Shown piece by piece: positions 1-5,806 of a DNA stretch of 6,057 nucleotides. The position numbers were made by a program, and so were the translations under genes. The DNA comes from Candidatus Agrococcus pullicola (lineage in GTDB: Bacteria > Actinomycetota > Actinomycetes > Actinomycetales > Microbacteriaceae), in assembly GCA_019115685.1 (NCBI GenBank), contig DXDC01000149.1, positions 1 to 6,057 of the forward strand. Direction: 5' to 3'. How positions within the stretch are numbered: position 1 is the stretch's first letter; each line of letters begins with the position of its first letter. The notes under the pieces are model-generated. The model saw only the letters and a list, made by a program, of their open reading frames with translations. It did not search any database and was not told where the DNA came from.

Positions 1-126
1 AACTGCTTCGAAAATGCCGCTGCGCGAGCAAAAAAGAAGCATTTCGTGAGATGAAGTGAACTCCTGACGGTCTCCCGGTAGCCGCCCAGTCTGTTTGCGG
101 AATTCGCGCCTAACATTCAGATTTCT

Positions 127-138
127 CCACAGCTGTGG
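127..138. repeat. 12-bp palindrome with DnaA-box-like arm upstream of the AbiEi/DUF559 gene
   Basis: CCACAGCTGTGG is a perfect 12-bp palindrome. Its left arm extends to TTCTCCACA (123-131), one base away from the consensus DnaA box TTATCCACA; the right arm departs from the consensus after TGTGG. It lies about 45 bp before the first gene, in otherwise featureless non-coding DNA (1-183). It could be a regulatory site, an isolated DnaA box, or chance. Function is not known. Confidence 0.4.
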
Positions 139-183
139 GCAGGGGTTGGGTGCTGCGAGTGGAGGAGCTCTCACACTGGGGGC

Positions 184-534
184 ATGCAGCGACTCATCGA
201 CGACGTACATGGACTGGGAGGAGCCGCGCCGCGCGACCGCTTGAAGGCTCTCGGGTATACATCGAGAGCGCTGTCGAAGGCAGTGAGGGCCGGCATGATA
301 CACGCAGTGGGTCGCAAGTGGCTGGTACTGCCGGATGCTGACTCGCGAATCCGTACTGCGCTCGAGCACGGAGGCCTTGTGGGAGGCGCCGCAGCACTGC
401 AGTCGTACGGTATCTGGGTCACGCAGAGCGGACTCCACGTAGTCGCGGTAAAACGCAAGGCTCACCTCGGGCCGCTGGAGCCTGATGTTCAACGCGTGCA
501 GTCGGAGTTTCGAGTGGATCCCTCTGCGCCCTGA
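184..534 (+). CDS. N-terminal half: AbiEi-like winged-helix domain protein (truncated)
   Basis: This is a 116-residue product. Residues 1-45 (from MQRLIDDVHGLGG to the ALGYTSRALSKAVRAG segment) have the helix-turn-helix look of the AbiEi_4 antitoxin N-terminal domain: a helix, a recognition helix rich in S/A/R/K, then a short hydrophobic wing around GRKWLVLP. Residues 58-76 (ALEHGGLVGGAAALQSYGI) match the family's 'gave rise to allele' style segment linking to the second domain. In true type IV toxin-antitoxin systems AbiEi represses its own promoter and counters the AbiEii nucleotidyltransferase. No AbiEii gene is adjacent, so an antitoxin role is not supported. ATG 184 is preceded by GGAGGAG at 161-167, a strong Shine-Dalgarno sequence but about 16 nt away, so the start is uncertain. 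The product ends at the premature TGA and lacks the nuclease domain. Confidence 0.55.
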   Translation: MQRLIDDVHGLGGAAPRDRLKALGYTSRALSKAVRAGMIHAVGRKWLVLPDADSRIRTALEHGGLVGGAAALQSYGIWVTQSGLHVVAVKRKAHLGPLEPDVQRVQSEFRVDPSAP

Positions 535-543
535 CGCGTTACA

Positions 544-1032
544 GTGCTGGACGCGCTGGTGCAATATTGCCGTAGAGCGGATCGGCTCGATGTAATCGCG
601 ACCGTGGACAGTGCGCTGCATCGTCGGATCCTGAATTCCGCCGGCTTGGAAGCGTTGCGTCGTCGTCTGCCTGCCCGCTGCCGTGAATGGCTTGATCGGG
701 TCAACGGTGACGCGGAAGCGGGCACCGAGAGCATACTGCGGGTGGCCTGCGAGGACGAAGGATGGTGTGTGCAGATCCAGGTGTCGTATCGAGGAGGTCG
801 GCTGGACTTGGTGATCGACGGATGGCTGTGTATCGAGGTCGATGGTTCGGAGTTCCACGATGTGGGGAAGCAAGCGAGCAGGGACCGTCGACGCAACACA
901 CAGCTGGTTCGAGACGGATACAGATGGCATCGATTCGGGTACGCCGATGTTGTGCACCGGCTCGATGAAACGATCGAAGTTATCCGCATCCTGCTTCGTC
1001 AAGGCCGGCCGAGTATCGTGCAGGACTCCTGA
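544..1032 (+). CDS. C-terminal half: DUF559 (Vsr-like PD-(D/E)XK) nuclease-fold domain
   Basis: This is a 162-codon stretch from GTG 544. Residues 58-137 form a DUF559 domain, related to the very-short-patch-repair endonuclease fold. Visible core residues are a helix Glu (E62 in GTESILRV), D88 in GRLDLVIDG, then E98 and D100 in LCIEVDGSEFHD, followed by the conserved RDRRRNTQLVRDGYRWHRFGYADVV stretch described here by its R-D-R and R-F-x-Y-x-D-V residues (about 113-137). The metal-binding acidic set is therefore intact, and nuclease activity is possible in principle, although no substrate is known for this family in Actinobacteria. GTG 544 has no Shine-Dalgarno sequence and lies 9 nt after the upstream TGA, so independent translation is doubtful; at best it is reinitiation. 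Best read as the second half of one interrupted gene. Confidence 0.55.
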   Translation: MLDALVQYCRRADRLDVIATVDSALHRRILNSAGLEALRRRLPARCREWLDRVNGDAEAGTESILRVACEDEGWCVQIQVSYRGGRLDLVIDGWLCIEVDGSEFHDVGKQASRDRRRNTQLVRDGYRWHRFGYADVVHRLDETIEVIRILLRQGRPSIVQDS

Positions 1033-1262
1033 TAACAGGCCTCGCACTGCACGGTGCTGGTGAGCGTAACGTCGTGTCGGTTTCGCCACTCGACCCGGCT
1101 CGAACTGCTTCCTTTCTTGCGAATTACTTTCAACCGCTTACTCTTTGCCGATCCTTCGTAAAAAAAGAAGCACTAGGGGGCGGGAAGCGGTTGGTCGAAA
1201 GCCATGCGACCCTGTGCGAGTACACCACCAAACCGCGGTTTTCGGGCAGGCGCGAAATGATC
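1033..1262. other. A/T-richer intergenic spacer, no gene seen
   Basis: Some 230 bp of non-coding DNA between the interrupted nuclease-like gene and the TetR promoter. It is visibly richer in A/T than the flanks, with runs such as AAAAAAGAAGCA at 1161-1172. An open frame reaches back to GTG 1074, but its first 75 codons resemble no conserved TetR extension and have poor coding bias, so I treat it as non-coding. There is no RNA gene and no convincing terminator. Confidence 0.5.
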
Positions 1263-1298
1263 TTGACAATGGAAAGTTTCCAATGGAAAGATACAAGG
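1263..1298 (+). promoter_or_regulatory. Promoter with triple half-site operator for the TetR gene
   Basis: A perfect TTGACA -35 box lies at 1263-1268. A weak -10 candidate, AAAGAT (1287-1292), follows at 18-bp spacing and would place the transcription start at about 1299. Between and over these elements are three 6-bp half-sites in alternating orientation: TGGAAA (1270-1275), TTTCCA (1277-1282) and TGGAAA (1284-1289), each separated by one base. Each adjacent pair is a perfect inverted repeat. The position is that expected of an autorepressor operator, with the neighbouring TetR protein as the natural ligand. The repeats are seen directly; the promoter and binding assignment are inferred. Confidence 0.65.
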
Positions 1299-1898
1299 GT
1301 GAATGCATCAGCGGACGCCTACCACCACGGCTCGCTACGTCGATCGATATTGGATCGTCTTGAACAGGTCATCGCCGAACGCGGTGCCGCAGGTGTGACC
1401 ATCCGGGGTTTGGCGACCGACGTCGGTGTCAGTCACACCGCGGTCGGTCATCACTTCGGCACACGGACGGGGCTGCTGTCGGCGTTCGCCGCCGAGGGTT
1501 TCGACCTCCTGTCCGAAGCGCTCCTGAGGGTTCGCGACGAAGGGGAGTTTCTCGATCTCGGTATCGCCTACCTGCGGTTCGCGCTCGAGCATCCAGCGCA
1601 CTTCTCGGTGATGTTCGAACCGAAGCTGCTCGACTACGACGCCCACGGTCTTCGCGAAGCGAGCCGGCGAGCATTCTCGCTCTTGCAAAGCAGCAGCGAC
1701 GATTTCGGCGGTGACGGAGAGCGAGAGTCCACCGCGGCAATTCTTGTCGCCGGGTGGGGGATGATGCACGGCATCGCGCAGCTCGCTCTCGCCGGTGTCT
1801 TCGACGAGGGAACGCTGCGAGAGGCCATGGGAAATGCCGACGTCATCGACCTCGCCCGACGTGCCGGGCGTCTCCTCGAGCCCCCAACTGCCGGCTAG
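1299..1898 (+). CDS. TetR/AcrR family transcriptional regulator
   Basis: This is a 199-residue protein of normal TetR length. Residues 8-68 are the N-terminal DNA-binding domain: Y8-H-H-G-S-L-R, then helix-turn-helix 33-53 (VTIRGLATDVGVSHTAVGHHF) and the closing GLLSAFAAEGF helix. The C-terminal ligand domain contains HPAHFSVMF (about 93-101), typical of the WHG-type TetR_C group. GTG 1299 is chosen as start because it falls at the expected transcription start of the TTGACA promoter, giving a leaderless mRNA; GGAAAG at 1285-1290 could alternatively act as a weak Shine-Dalgarno site. In-frame ATGs at 1257 and 1269 lie upstream of or inside the promoter and operator. The membrane protein gene begins 32 nt downstream and is the likely co-regulated target. 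The effector ligand is unknown. Confidence 0.85.
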   Translation: MNASADAYHHGSLRRSILDRLEQVIAERGAAGVTIRGLATDVGVSHTAVGHHFGTRTGLLSAFAAEGFDLLSEALLRVRDEGEFLDLGIAYLRFALEHPAHFSVMFEPKLLDYDAHGLREASRRAFSLLQSSSDDFGGDGERESTAAILVAGWGMMHGIAQLALAGVFDEGTLREAMGNADVIDLARRAGRLLEPPTAG

Positions 1899-1930
1899 CG
1901 AATACACATCGATTACGAGAGGGTCCCATC

Positions 1931-2344
1931 ATGTCTCCCAGCGCACTCATCACCTGCGGCATCGTACTGTTCACGGTGGTCGGCATCGCCTACGGCGGCA
2001 CGTTCCTGTTGCGCGTCGTTGCAGGCGATGTGTCGACCAATGCGCTGCAGAAATCATCGTTCCGTGCCGGTCACGCCCATGCTGGGATGCTGGTCACGCT
2101 CGGTCTCGTCGTTCGGCTGCTCACACAGCAGGACGGTGTGCCGGCCTGGGCGGACACGCTCGGTACGGGAGTGCTCGTGGCGGCCATCCTGATGCCGCTC
2201 GGATTCTTCCTCTCGGTTATCGGCAAGGATCCGCAGCGCAGGAACGGCTGGCGCTGGTCGATCTACGCGGGAGCCGCGTCTCTATCGGTAGGAGTTGTCG
2301 GCGCAGGAGCCGGTCTGCTCGCTGCCGGAATCGCCGCGTTGTAA
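1931..2344 (+). CDS. Small four-helix integral membrane protein, function unknown
   Basis: This is a 137-residue hydrophobic protein with four predicted membrane helices at about residues 7-31, 48-65, 76-97 and 110-135. The loop before helix 2 carries a striking F-R-A-G-H-A-H-A-G motif (44-52), and the loop before helix 4 carries the basic segment KDPQRRNGWR (99-108), suggesting that loop is cytoplasmic. Two close histidines at a membrane boundary could bind a metal, haem or proton, but nothing here proves it. ATG 1931 has a good Shine-Dalgarno sequence, GAGAGGG (1917-1923), at 7-nt spacing; the open frame extends further upstream but overlaps the TetR gene. Its placement just after the TetR gene suggests co-transcription and control by it. 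I recognise no named family. A small-molecule or stress-response membrane protein is possible. Confidence 0.75.
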   Translation: MSPSALITCGIVLFTVVGIAYGGTFLLRVVAGDVSTNALQKSSFRAGHAHAGMLVTLGLVVRLLTQQDGVPAWADTLGTGVLVAAILMPLGFFLSVIGKDPQRRNGWRWSIYAGAASLSVGVVGAGAGLLAAGIAAL

Positions 2345-2384
2345 CAGTCGCGAGTGGGCACTGTGCGCTTCGCGGCGAAATCGA

Positions 2385-2390
2385 TACGAT
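2385..2390 (+). promoter_or_regulatory. Probable -10 box of the glyA-folD promoter
   Basis: TACGAT sits just ahead of the riboswitch aptamer, so transcription would begin within a few bases of the first aptamer stem (about 2391-2396). No good -35 is seen at normal spacing. Placement is driven mainly by the aptamer start. Confidence 0.45.
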
Positions 2391-2393
2391 AGA

Positions 2394-2464
2394 GGCTGCC
2401 GCAACTGGCGCTGAGGTGGTTACCACCGGGGAGCGGCAGCACTGACCGGTCGCGCGCCTGGGCC
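2394..2464 (+). ncRNA. ZTP/ZMP riboswitch (pfl motif)
   Basis: The sequence carries the conserved pfl core. P1 pairs GCUGCCG (2395-2401) with CGGCAGC (2434-2440), seven perfect pairs. The conserved AACUGGCG (2403-2410) follows. P2 is GGUGG (2415-2419) with CCACC (2423-2427), then the invariant CGGGGAGCG (2427-2435), and the downstream CGCCUGGGC (2455-2463). GGCG (2407-2410) can form the pseudoknot with CGCC (2455-2458). The class binds the purine intermediates ZMP/ZTP, which accumulate when 10-formyl-THF is limiting, and turns on folate one-carbon genes; glyA and folD directly downstream are textbook targets. There is no U-tract terminator before the start codon, so control is probably at translation: UCUCU (2467-2471) could pair with GGAGA (2498-2502) of the glyA Shine-Dalgarno region. 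That switch model is inferred. Confidence 0.92.
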
Positions 2465-2505
2465 ACTCTCTGCCGCTTGGTAGATATTGATCCGCAAGGA
2501 GAATC

Positions 2506-3837
2506 ATGTCTGATCGCCTGCCCTCGACGTTCAACGAATCACTCGCTATCGTCGACCCCGAAATCGCTGAGGTACTCGAGAACGAGTTGAACCGTCAGCG
2601 CGACTACCTCGAGATGATCGCCAGCGAGAACTTCGTGCCCGTCGCGGTGCTCGAAGCAGCAGGCAGCGTCCTGACGAACAAGTACGCCGAAGGATACCCC
2701 GGCCGCCGCTACTACGGTGGCTGCGAGCACGTCGATGTCGCCGAGCGCCTCGCCATCCAGCGTGCGAAGGATCTCTTCGGCGCGAAGCACGCGAACGTTC
2801 AGCCGCACTCGGGCGCAACCGCGAACGCCGCAGTACTGCACGCGATCGCTCGACCCGGCGACACCGTCCTGGGTCTTTCCCTCGACCACGGCGGCCACCT
2901 GACGCACGGCATGAAGATCAACTTCTCCGGCCGCCTCTACAACATCGTCGCCTACGGCGTTGACCCGGAGACGAGCCGCGTCGACCTCGACGAGGTGCGT
3001 CGCCTCGCGCACGAGCACAAGCCGAAGGTGATCGTCGCCGGTTGGAGCGCGTACCCGCGCACGCTCGATTTCGCCGCGTTCCGGGAGATCGCCGATGAGG
3101 TCGGTGCGTACCTGTGGGTCGACATGGCGCACTTCGCGGGCCTCGTCGCCGCTGGCATCCACCCGAGCCCCGTCCCGCACGCCCACGTCGTCTCGTCGAC
3201 CGTGCACAAGACCATCGGCGGCCCCCGCTCCGGCTTCATTCTCACGAACGAGGACGACATTGCGAAGAAGCTCAACTCGGCCGTGTTCCCCGGCCAGCAG
3301 GGCGGCCCGCTCATGCACGTCATCGCGGCGAAGGCGACCGCCTTCAAGCTCGCTGCCGAGCCCGAGTTCAAGGAGCGCCAGGAGCGCACCGTTCGCGGCG
3401 CGGCCATCCTCGCGGATCGCCTGCAGCAGGATGACGTCAAGCAGGCTGGCATAACCGTTCGCTCCGGCGGCACGGACGTGCACCTCGTGCTCGTCGACCT
3501 GCGGGATGCAGCGATCGACGGCAAGCAGGCCGAAGACCTCCTGCACGAGATCAACATCACCGTCAACCGCAACGCCGTTCCCAACGACCCGCGCCCGCCG
3601 ATGGTGACCAGCGGTCTCCGTATCGGGACCTCCGCTTTGGCCACGCGCGGCTTCGGCGACGAGGAGTTCACCGAGGTCGCCGACGTCATCGCGCTCGCGC
3701 TGCAGCCGGGCGCGGACCTGGATGCGCTGCGGACTCGAGTACAGAAGCTCGCGGCCGATCTGCCGCTCTACCCGGGTGTCGGCCCCAGCGGTCAGCCGGC
3801 GCCGGTGCACGAACTGCACTCCAGCGTTGCTCGATGA
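2506..3837 (+). CDS. glyA: Serine hydroxymethyltransferase
   Basis: This 443-residue pyridoxal-phosphate enzyme converts serine and THF to glycine and 5,10-methylene-THF in the cytosol, the main entry of one-carbon units. Visible family signatures, in order: residues 35-45 [11 protein letters not shown]; the [15 protein letters not shown] substrate-loop segment (about 58-72); H101-S-G-A-T-A-N in the cofactor phosphate region; [10 protein letters not shown] (125-134); D206 and H209 in [12 protein letters not shown], which contact the pyridine ring; and the Schiff-base lysine K235 in [14 protein letters not shown] short C-terminal tail makes it slightly longer than typical. ATG 2506 has AAGGAG at 2496-2501. 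It follows the ZTP riboswitch and overlaps folD by ATGA, so both should be co-regulated. Codon use is strongly G/C-ending, as expected of a well-expressed gene. Confidence 0.97.
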   Translation: MSDRLPSTFNESLAIVDPEIAEVLENELNRQRDYLEMIASENFVPVAVLEAAGSVLTNKYAEGYPGRRYYGGCEHVDVAERLAIQRAKDLFGAKHANVQPHSGATANAAVLHAIARPGDTVLGLSLDHGGHLTHGMKINFSGRLYNIVAYGVDPETSRVDLDEVRRLAHEHKPKVIVAGWSAYPRTLDFAAFREIADEVGAYLWVDMAHFAGLVAAGIHPSPVPHAHVVSSTVHKTIGGPRSGFILTNEDDIAKKLNSAVFPGQQGGPLMHVIAAKATAFKLAAEPEFKERQERTVRGAAILADRLQQDDVKQAGITVRSGGTDVHLVLVDLRDAAIDGKQAEDLLHEINITVNRNAVPNDPRPPMVTSGLRIGTSALATRGFGDEEFTEVADVIALALQPGADLDALRTRVQKLAADLPLYPGVGPSGQPAPVHELHSSVAR

Positions 3838-4715
3838 CTGCCACCATTCTCTCCGGGAAGGCCATCGCCGCCGAGGTGAAGGCGGAGCTGGCAGAACGTG
3901 TGAAGACTCTGCACGCACGCGGTGCGCAGCCCTGCCTCGGCACGCTGCAGGTTGGCCAGGACCCCGCTTCTATCGCGTATGTCAACGGCAAGCACCGCGA
4001 CTGCGAAGAGCTCGGCATCGCATCCGTTCGCGTCGACCTTCCGGAAGACGCGTCGGAGGCGGATGTCCAGGCTGCGATCCGCGATCTCAACAGTGCTGAG
4101 GATGTAACGGGCTTCATCATCCAGCTGCCTCTGCCTGAAGGCCATGATGAGCAGGCGATGCTCGAACTCGTGGATCCGGCCAAAGACGCCGACGGTCTGC
4201 ACCCCTTCAACCTCGGCAAGCTCGTGCTCGGCATCTCCGGTGATCTGGAAACACCGCTGCCGGCAACGCCGCACGGTGTTATCCAGATGGCCGAGCGGTC
4301 CGGGATCGAGCTCGCCGGCAAGCGAGTTGTCGTTGTCGGGCGTGGACTGACGGTCGGCCGACCGCTGGGTCTCCTGCTCACCAGGCGCGGTGTCGACGCA
4401 ACCGCCGTGCTCGCGCACTCGCGCACTCCTGAGCTGCCGAGCGTTGTGCGGGAGGCGGATGTCGTGGTCGCCGCGACGGGCCGGCCTTCGCTCATCACAC
4501 CCGACATGGTGAAGCCGGGGGCAGCGGTATTTGATGTGGGCATCACTCGCGGGCCGGTCGGTCCGAGCGGCAAGGCAAAGCTCGTGGGGGATGTGCATCC
4601 GGATGTCGCGGAGGTGGCGGGTCACGTCTCACCGGTCCCCGGCGGTGTCGGGCTCATGACACGGGCGATGCTGCTGGAAAACGTCGTGACAGCTGCGGAG
4701 CGCGACTCGGTCTAG
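3834..4715 (+). CDS. folD: Bifunctional methylene-THF dehydrogenase / methenyl-THF cyclohydrolase
   Basis: This 293-residue cytosolic enzyme oxidises 5,10-methylene-THF with NADP and hydrolyses methenyl-THF to 10-formyl-THF for purine and formyl-Met synthesis. The N-terminal catalytic domain shows Y49-V-x-x-K53 (cyclohydrolase/dehydrogenase lysine), [11 protein letters not shown] with Q97, and [11 protein letters not shown] with D120. The Rossmann domain has [13 protein letters not shown] (165-177), the nucleotide-binding signature, and the C-terminal [18 protein letters not shown] motif closes the fold. The usual P-C-T-P segment reads P-A-T-P here (A144). The ATG overlaps the glyA stop as ATGA, implying translational coupling, and both genes lie downstream of the ZTP riboswitch, whose ligand reports shortage of FolD's product. 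Length and motifs are complete. Confidence 0.96.
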   Translation: MTATILSGKAIAAEVKAELAERVKTLHARGAQPCLGTLQVGQDPASIAYVNGKHRDCEELGIASVRVDLPEDASEADVQAAIRDLNSAEDVTGFIIQLPLPEGHDEQAMLELVDPAKDADGLHPFNLGKLVLGISGDLETPLPATPHGVIQMAERSGIELAGKRVVVVGRGLTVGRPLGLLLTRRGVDATAVLAHSRTPELPSVVREADVVVAATGRPSLITPDMVKPGAAVFDVGITRGPVGPSGKAKLVGDVHPDVAEVAGHVSPVPGGVGLMTRAMLLENVVTAAERDSV

Positions 4716-4716
4716 A

Positions 4717-4740
4717 TCGGACTACAATTGCTTGGTCCGA
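4717..4740 (+). promoter_or_regulatory. panD promoter candidate inside an inverted repeat
   Basis: TACAAT at 4723-4728 is a good -10 box in the 80-bp gap between folD and panD. It lies inside a perfect 6-bp inverted repeat, TCGGAC (4717-4722) and GTCCGA (4735-4740), with a 12-nt spacer. The repeat could be an operator covering the -10 region and start site, or a weak hairpin at the folD end; there is no following T-run, so an intrinsic terminator is unlikely. No clear -35 is seen at 17 bp upstream. Confidence 0.4.
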
Positions 4741-4795
4741 CGTTCACTACCGTGACAGGCAATCCGGGCGAGCAGTCAACTAGGGAGAACCGCGC

Positions 4796-5203
4796 ATGCT
4801 GCGCACAATGTTCAAATCGAAGATTCACCGCGCGAAGGTCACCCATGCCGATCTGCACTACGTGGGGTCGCTGACGATCGATGCCGACCTGCTCGACGCG
4901 GCCGACATCCTGCCGGGAGAGCAGGTCTCCGTCGTCAACATCAACAACGGGGCACGCTTCGAGACCTACGTGATCGAGGGCGAGCGGGGCAGTGGTGTCA
5001 TCGGCGTTAACGGTGCCGCCGCAAGACTCGCAGCCCCCGGAGACCTCCTGATCATCATCACGTACGCGCAGATGGAGACGACCACAGCCAAGAGCTTCGA
5101 GCCGAGCGTGGTGCACGTGGATGAGCGGAACCGGATCGTTGACATCGGCTCGGACCCGGCATCGCCTGCGGGAGAGGGGTCGGAGCGACCGCCGCACGCC
5201 TAG
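4796..5203 (+). CDS. panD: Aspartate 1-decarboxylase (pyruvoyl enzyme precursor)
   Basis: This 135-residue pro-enzyme forms beta-alanine from L-aspartate for pantothenate and coenzyme A. The self-processing site is intact: Y22-V-G24-S25, cleaved between G24 and S25 so that S25 becomes the pyruvoyl cofactor of the alpha chain. Also present are K9 and H11 in [17 protein letters not shown]54 and Y58 in [16 protein letters not shown] (substrate and catalytic residues in the E. coli numbering), and [19 protein letters not shown] (about 69-86). The C-terminus has a Pro/Gly/Glu-rich tail after the conserved core. ATG 4796 is preceded by GGGAGAA (4783-4789). The stop overlaps the convergent carbonic anhydrase-like gene. 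It is separated from folD by 80 bp and probably has its own promoter, with some read-through possible. Confidence 0.96.
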   Translation: MLRTMFKSKIHRAKVTHADLHYVGSLTIDADLLDAADILPGEQVSVVNINNGARFETYVIEGERGSGVIGVNGAAARLAAPGDLLIIITYAQMETTTAKSFEPSVVHVDERNRIVDIGSDPASPAGEGSERPPHA

Positions 5204-5730
5204 TAGTTCGCCGGTCGTGCGGCGTAGTTGCGCGCATTAGCGCGAATGGCTTCGCGCTCTTCTTCTGTCGTCTCGCGGCGCACCTTCGCGGGTACACCGG
5301 CGACGAGCGAGTTCGATGGGATGATCGTGCCCTCCGTGATGAGAGCGCCCGCGGCCACGAGCGAGCCGGTGCCGACCACGGCGTGGTTCATGACCGTTGC
5401 GCTCATGCCGATCAGGACGTCGTCTTCGACGGTGCACCCGTGCACGACCGCGTTGTGTCCGATCGACACGCCCGCGCCGACGGTGCACGGTGCATCCGGG
5501 TCGGCGTGCAGCGAGCAGTTGTCCTGCACGTTCGAGTTCTCACCCACTCTGATCTGCGCCGAATCACCCCGAACGGATGCGCCCGGCCAGAGGCTGACAC
5601 CGGCAGCGAGTTCCGCGGCCCCGGAGACGAATGCCCCGGGCATGAGTGTTGCGCTCTCGTGAATAACGGGCTCACGACGTTCGCCATCGAGTGTGAACGG
5701 TAAGACGACTGCACCATCGTAGATAGTCAT
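5200..5730 (-). CDS. Gamma-class carbonic anhydrase family protein (hexapeptide-repeat)
   Basis: This 176-residue protein is built of imperfect hexapeptide repeats ([LIV]-G-x-x-x-x) predicted to form a left-handed beta-helix trimer, with a C-terminal helix (about 153-167). The gamma carbonic anhydrase active-site pattern is present: R54-G-D56, Q69-D-N71, and three candidate zinc histidines H75 (NCSLHAD), H92 and H97 (GHNAVVHGC). These match the three zinc ligands of the archaeal Cam enzyme, but the long acidic loop with Cam's proton-shuttle Glu is absent, as in the CamH/YrdA-type relatives, so CO2 hydration activity is plausible rather than certain. An acyltransferase of the same fold is less likely given the His triad. 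A TAGACT -10 (5742-5737) lies 6 nt before the ATG, suggesting a leaderless mRNA. It converges on panD, sharing a CTAG stop. Confidence 0.88.
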   Translation of the reverse strand: MTIYDGAVVLPFTLDGERREPVIHESATLMPGAFVSGAAELAAGVSLWPGASVRGDSAQIRVGENSNVQDNCSLHADPDAPCTVGAGVSIGHNAVVHGCTVEDDVLIGMSATVMNHAVVGTGSLVAAGALITEGTIIPSNSLVAGVPAKVRRETTEEEREAIRANARNYAARPANY

Positions 5731-5736
5731 GCAGCC

Positions 5737-5763
5737 AGTCTACGACCACGCGAACTCAGTCGA
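5737..5763 (-). promoter_or_regulatory. Leaderless promoter candidate for the carbonic anhydrase-like gene
   Basis: On the minus strand TAGACT (5742-5737) fits a -10 box, with TCGACT (5763-5758) as a weak -35 at 15-bp spacing. Only six bases separate the -10 from the ATG and no Shine-Dalgarno sequence is visible, which fits a transcript starting at or next to the start codon. The promoter is divergent from the copper ATPase promoter in the same 76-bp gap. Confidence 0.45.
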
Positions 5764-5771
5764 CCCTATGG

Positions 5772-5798
5772 TTGCTATCTACCCTAGGGGGGTATCAT
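5772..5798 (+). promoter_or_regulatory. Copper ATPase promoter with CsoR-like operator
   Basis: TTGCTA (5772-5777) and TATCAT (5793-5798) are -35 and -10 candidates at 15-bp spacing. Between them, overlapping the -10, lies TACCC-TAGGG-GGGTA (5780-5794), a palindrome with 5-bp perfect arms and a nested CCCTAGGG. G/C-run palindromes bounded by TA of this kind are the operators of copper-sensing CsoR/RicR repressors, which release DNA on binding Cu(I). The downstream gene being a copper-type ATPase supports this. The transcription start would be about 5805-5807, at the ATG, so the mRNA is probably leaderless. Confidence 0.65.
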
Positions 5799-5806
5799 CT
5801 AGTGGC

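Larger units (their letters stand above)
184..1032 (+). pseudogene. AbiEi-like/DUF559 two-domain protein gene interrupted by an in-frame TGA
   Basis: The two open stretches 184-534 and 544-1032 lie in the same reading frame, separated only by a TGA at codon 117 (532-534) and three sense codons (CGC GTT ACA). Read through, they give a 282-codon product, the usual size of the widespread actinobacterial proteins that join an N-terminal AbiEi-type winged helix to a C-terminal DUF559 endonuclease-fold domain. The break falls in the linker just before the conserved V-L-D-A-L-V segment, where these proteins normally read straight through. A single substitution (for example TGG or CGA to TGA) explains it. 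No second frameshift or other stop is seen, so decay would be recent. A sequencing error or reinitiation at GTG 544 cannot be excluded. Confidence 0.6.

Noticed and set aside
184..1032. A type IV toxin-antitoxin or defence system
   Set aside because: Only an AbiEi-like domain is present, with no AbiEii toxin gene next to it, and the frame is interrupted; lone AbiEi/DUF559 genes are common in Actinobacteria.
1074..1298. N-terminal extension of the TetR frame back to GTG 1074
   Set aside because: The extra 75 codons have no TetR-like content, run through the TTGACA promoter and operator, and would make the protein unusually long (274 residues).
1335..1907. Minus-strand open frame opposite the TetR gene
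   Set aside because: Antisense to a well-supported TetR fold, with no Shine-Dalgarno sequence and no recognisable domain.
2539..3918. Long minus-strand open frame (459 codons) opposite glyA
   Set aside because: Shadow of the strong G/C third-position bias of glyA; the translation is Arg/Val/Asp-rich with no recognisable domain, while the plus strand is unmistakably serine hydroxymethyltransferase.
3686..4625. Two overlapping minus-strand open frames opposite folD
   Set aside because: Low-complexity Ser/Arg/Thr-rich translations antisense to a clear FolD; no start signals and no family resemblance.
4717..4740. Intrinsic terminator after folD
   Set aside because: The stem is only 6 bp with a 12-nt loop and no T-run follows; the TACAAT inside fits a promoter better.
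5228..5662. Plus-strand open frame opposite the carbonic anhydrase-like gene
   Set aside because: The minus strand has clear hexapeptide repeats and a His triad; the plus-strand translation is Ser/Ala/Pro/Thr-rich without motifs.
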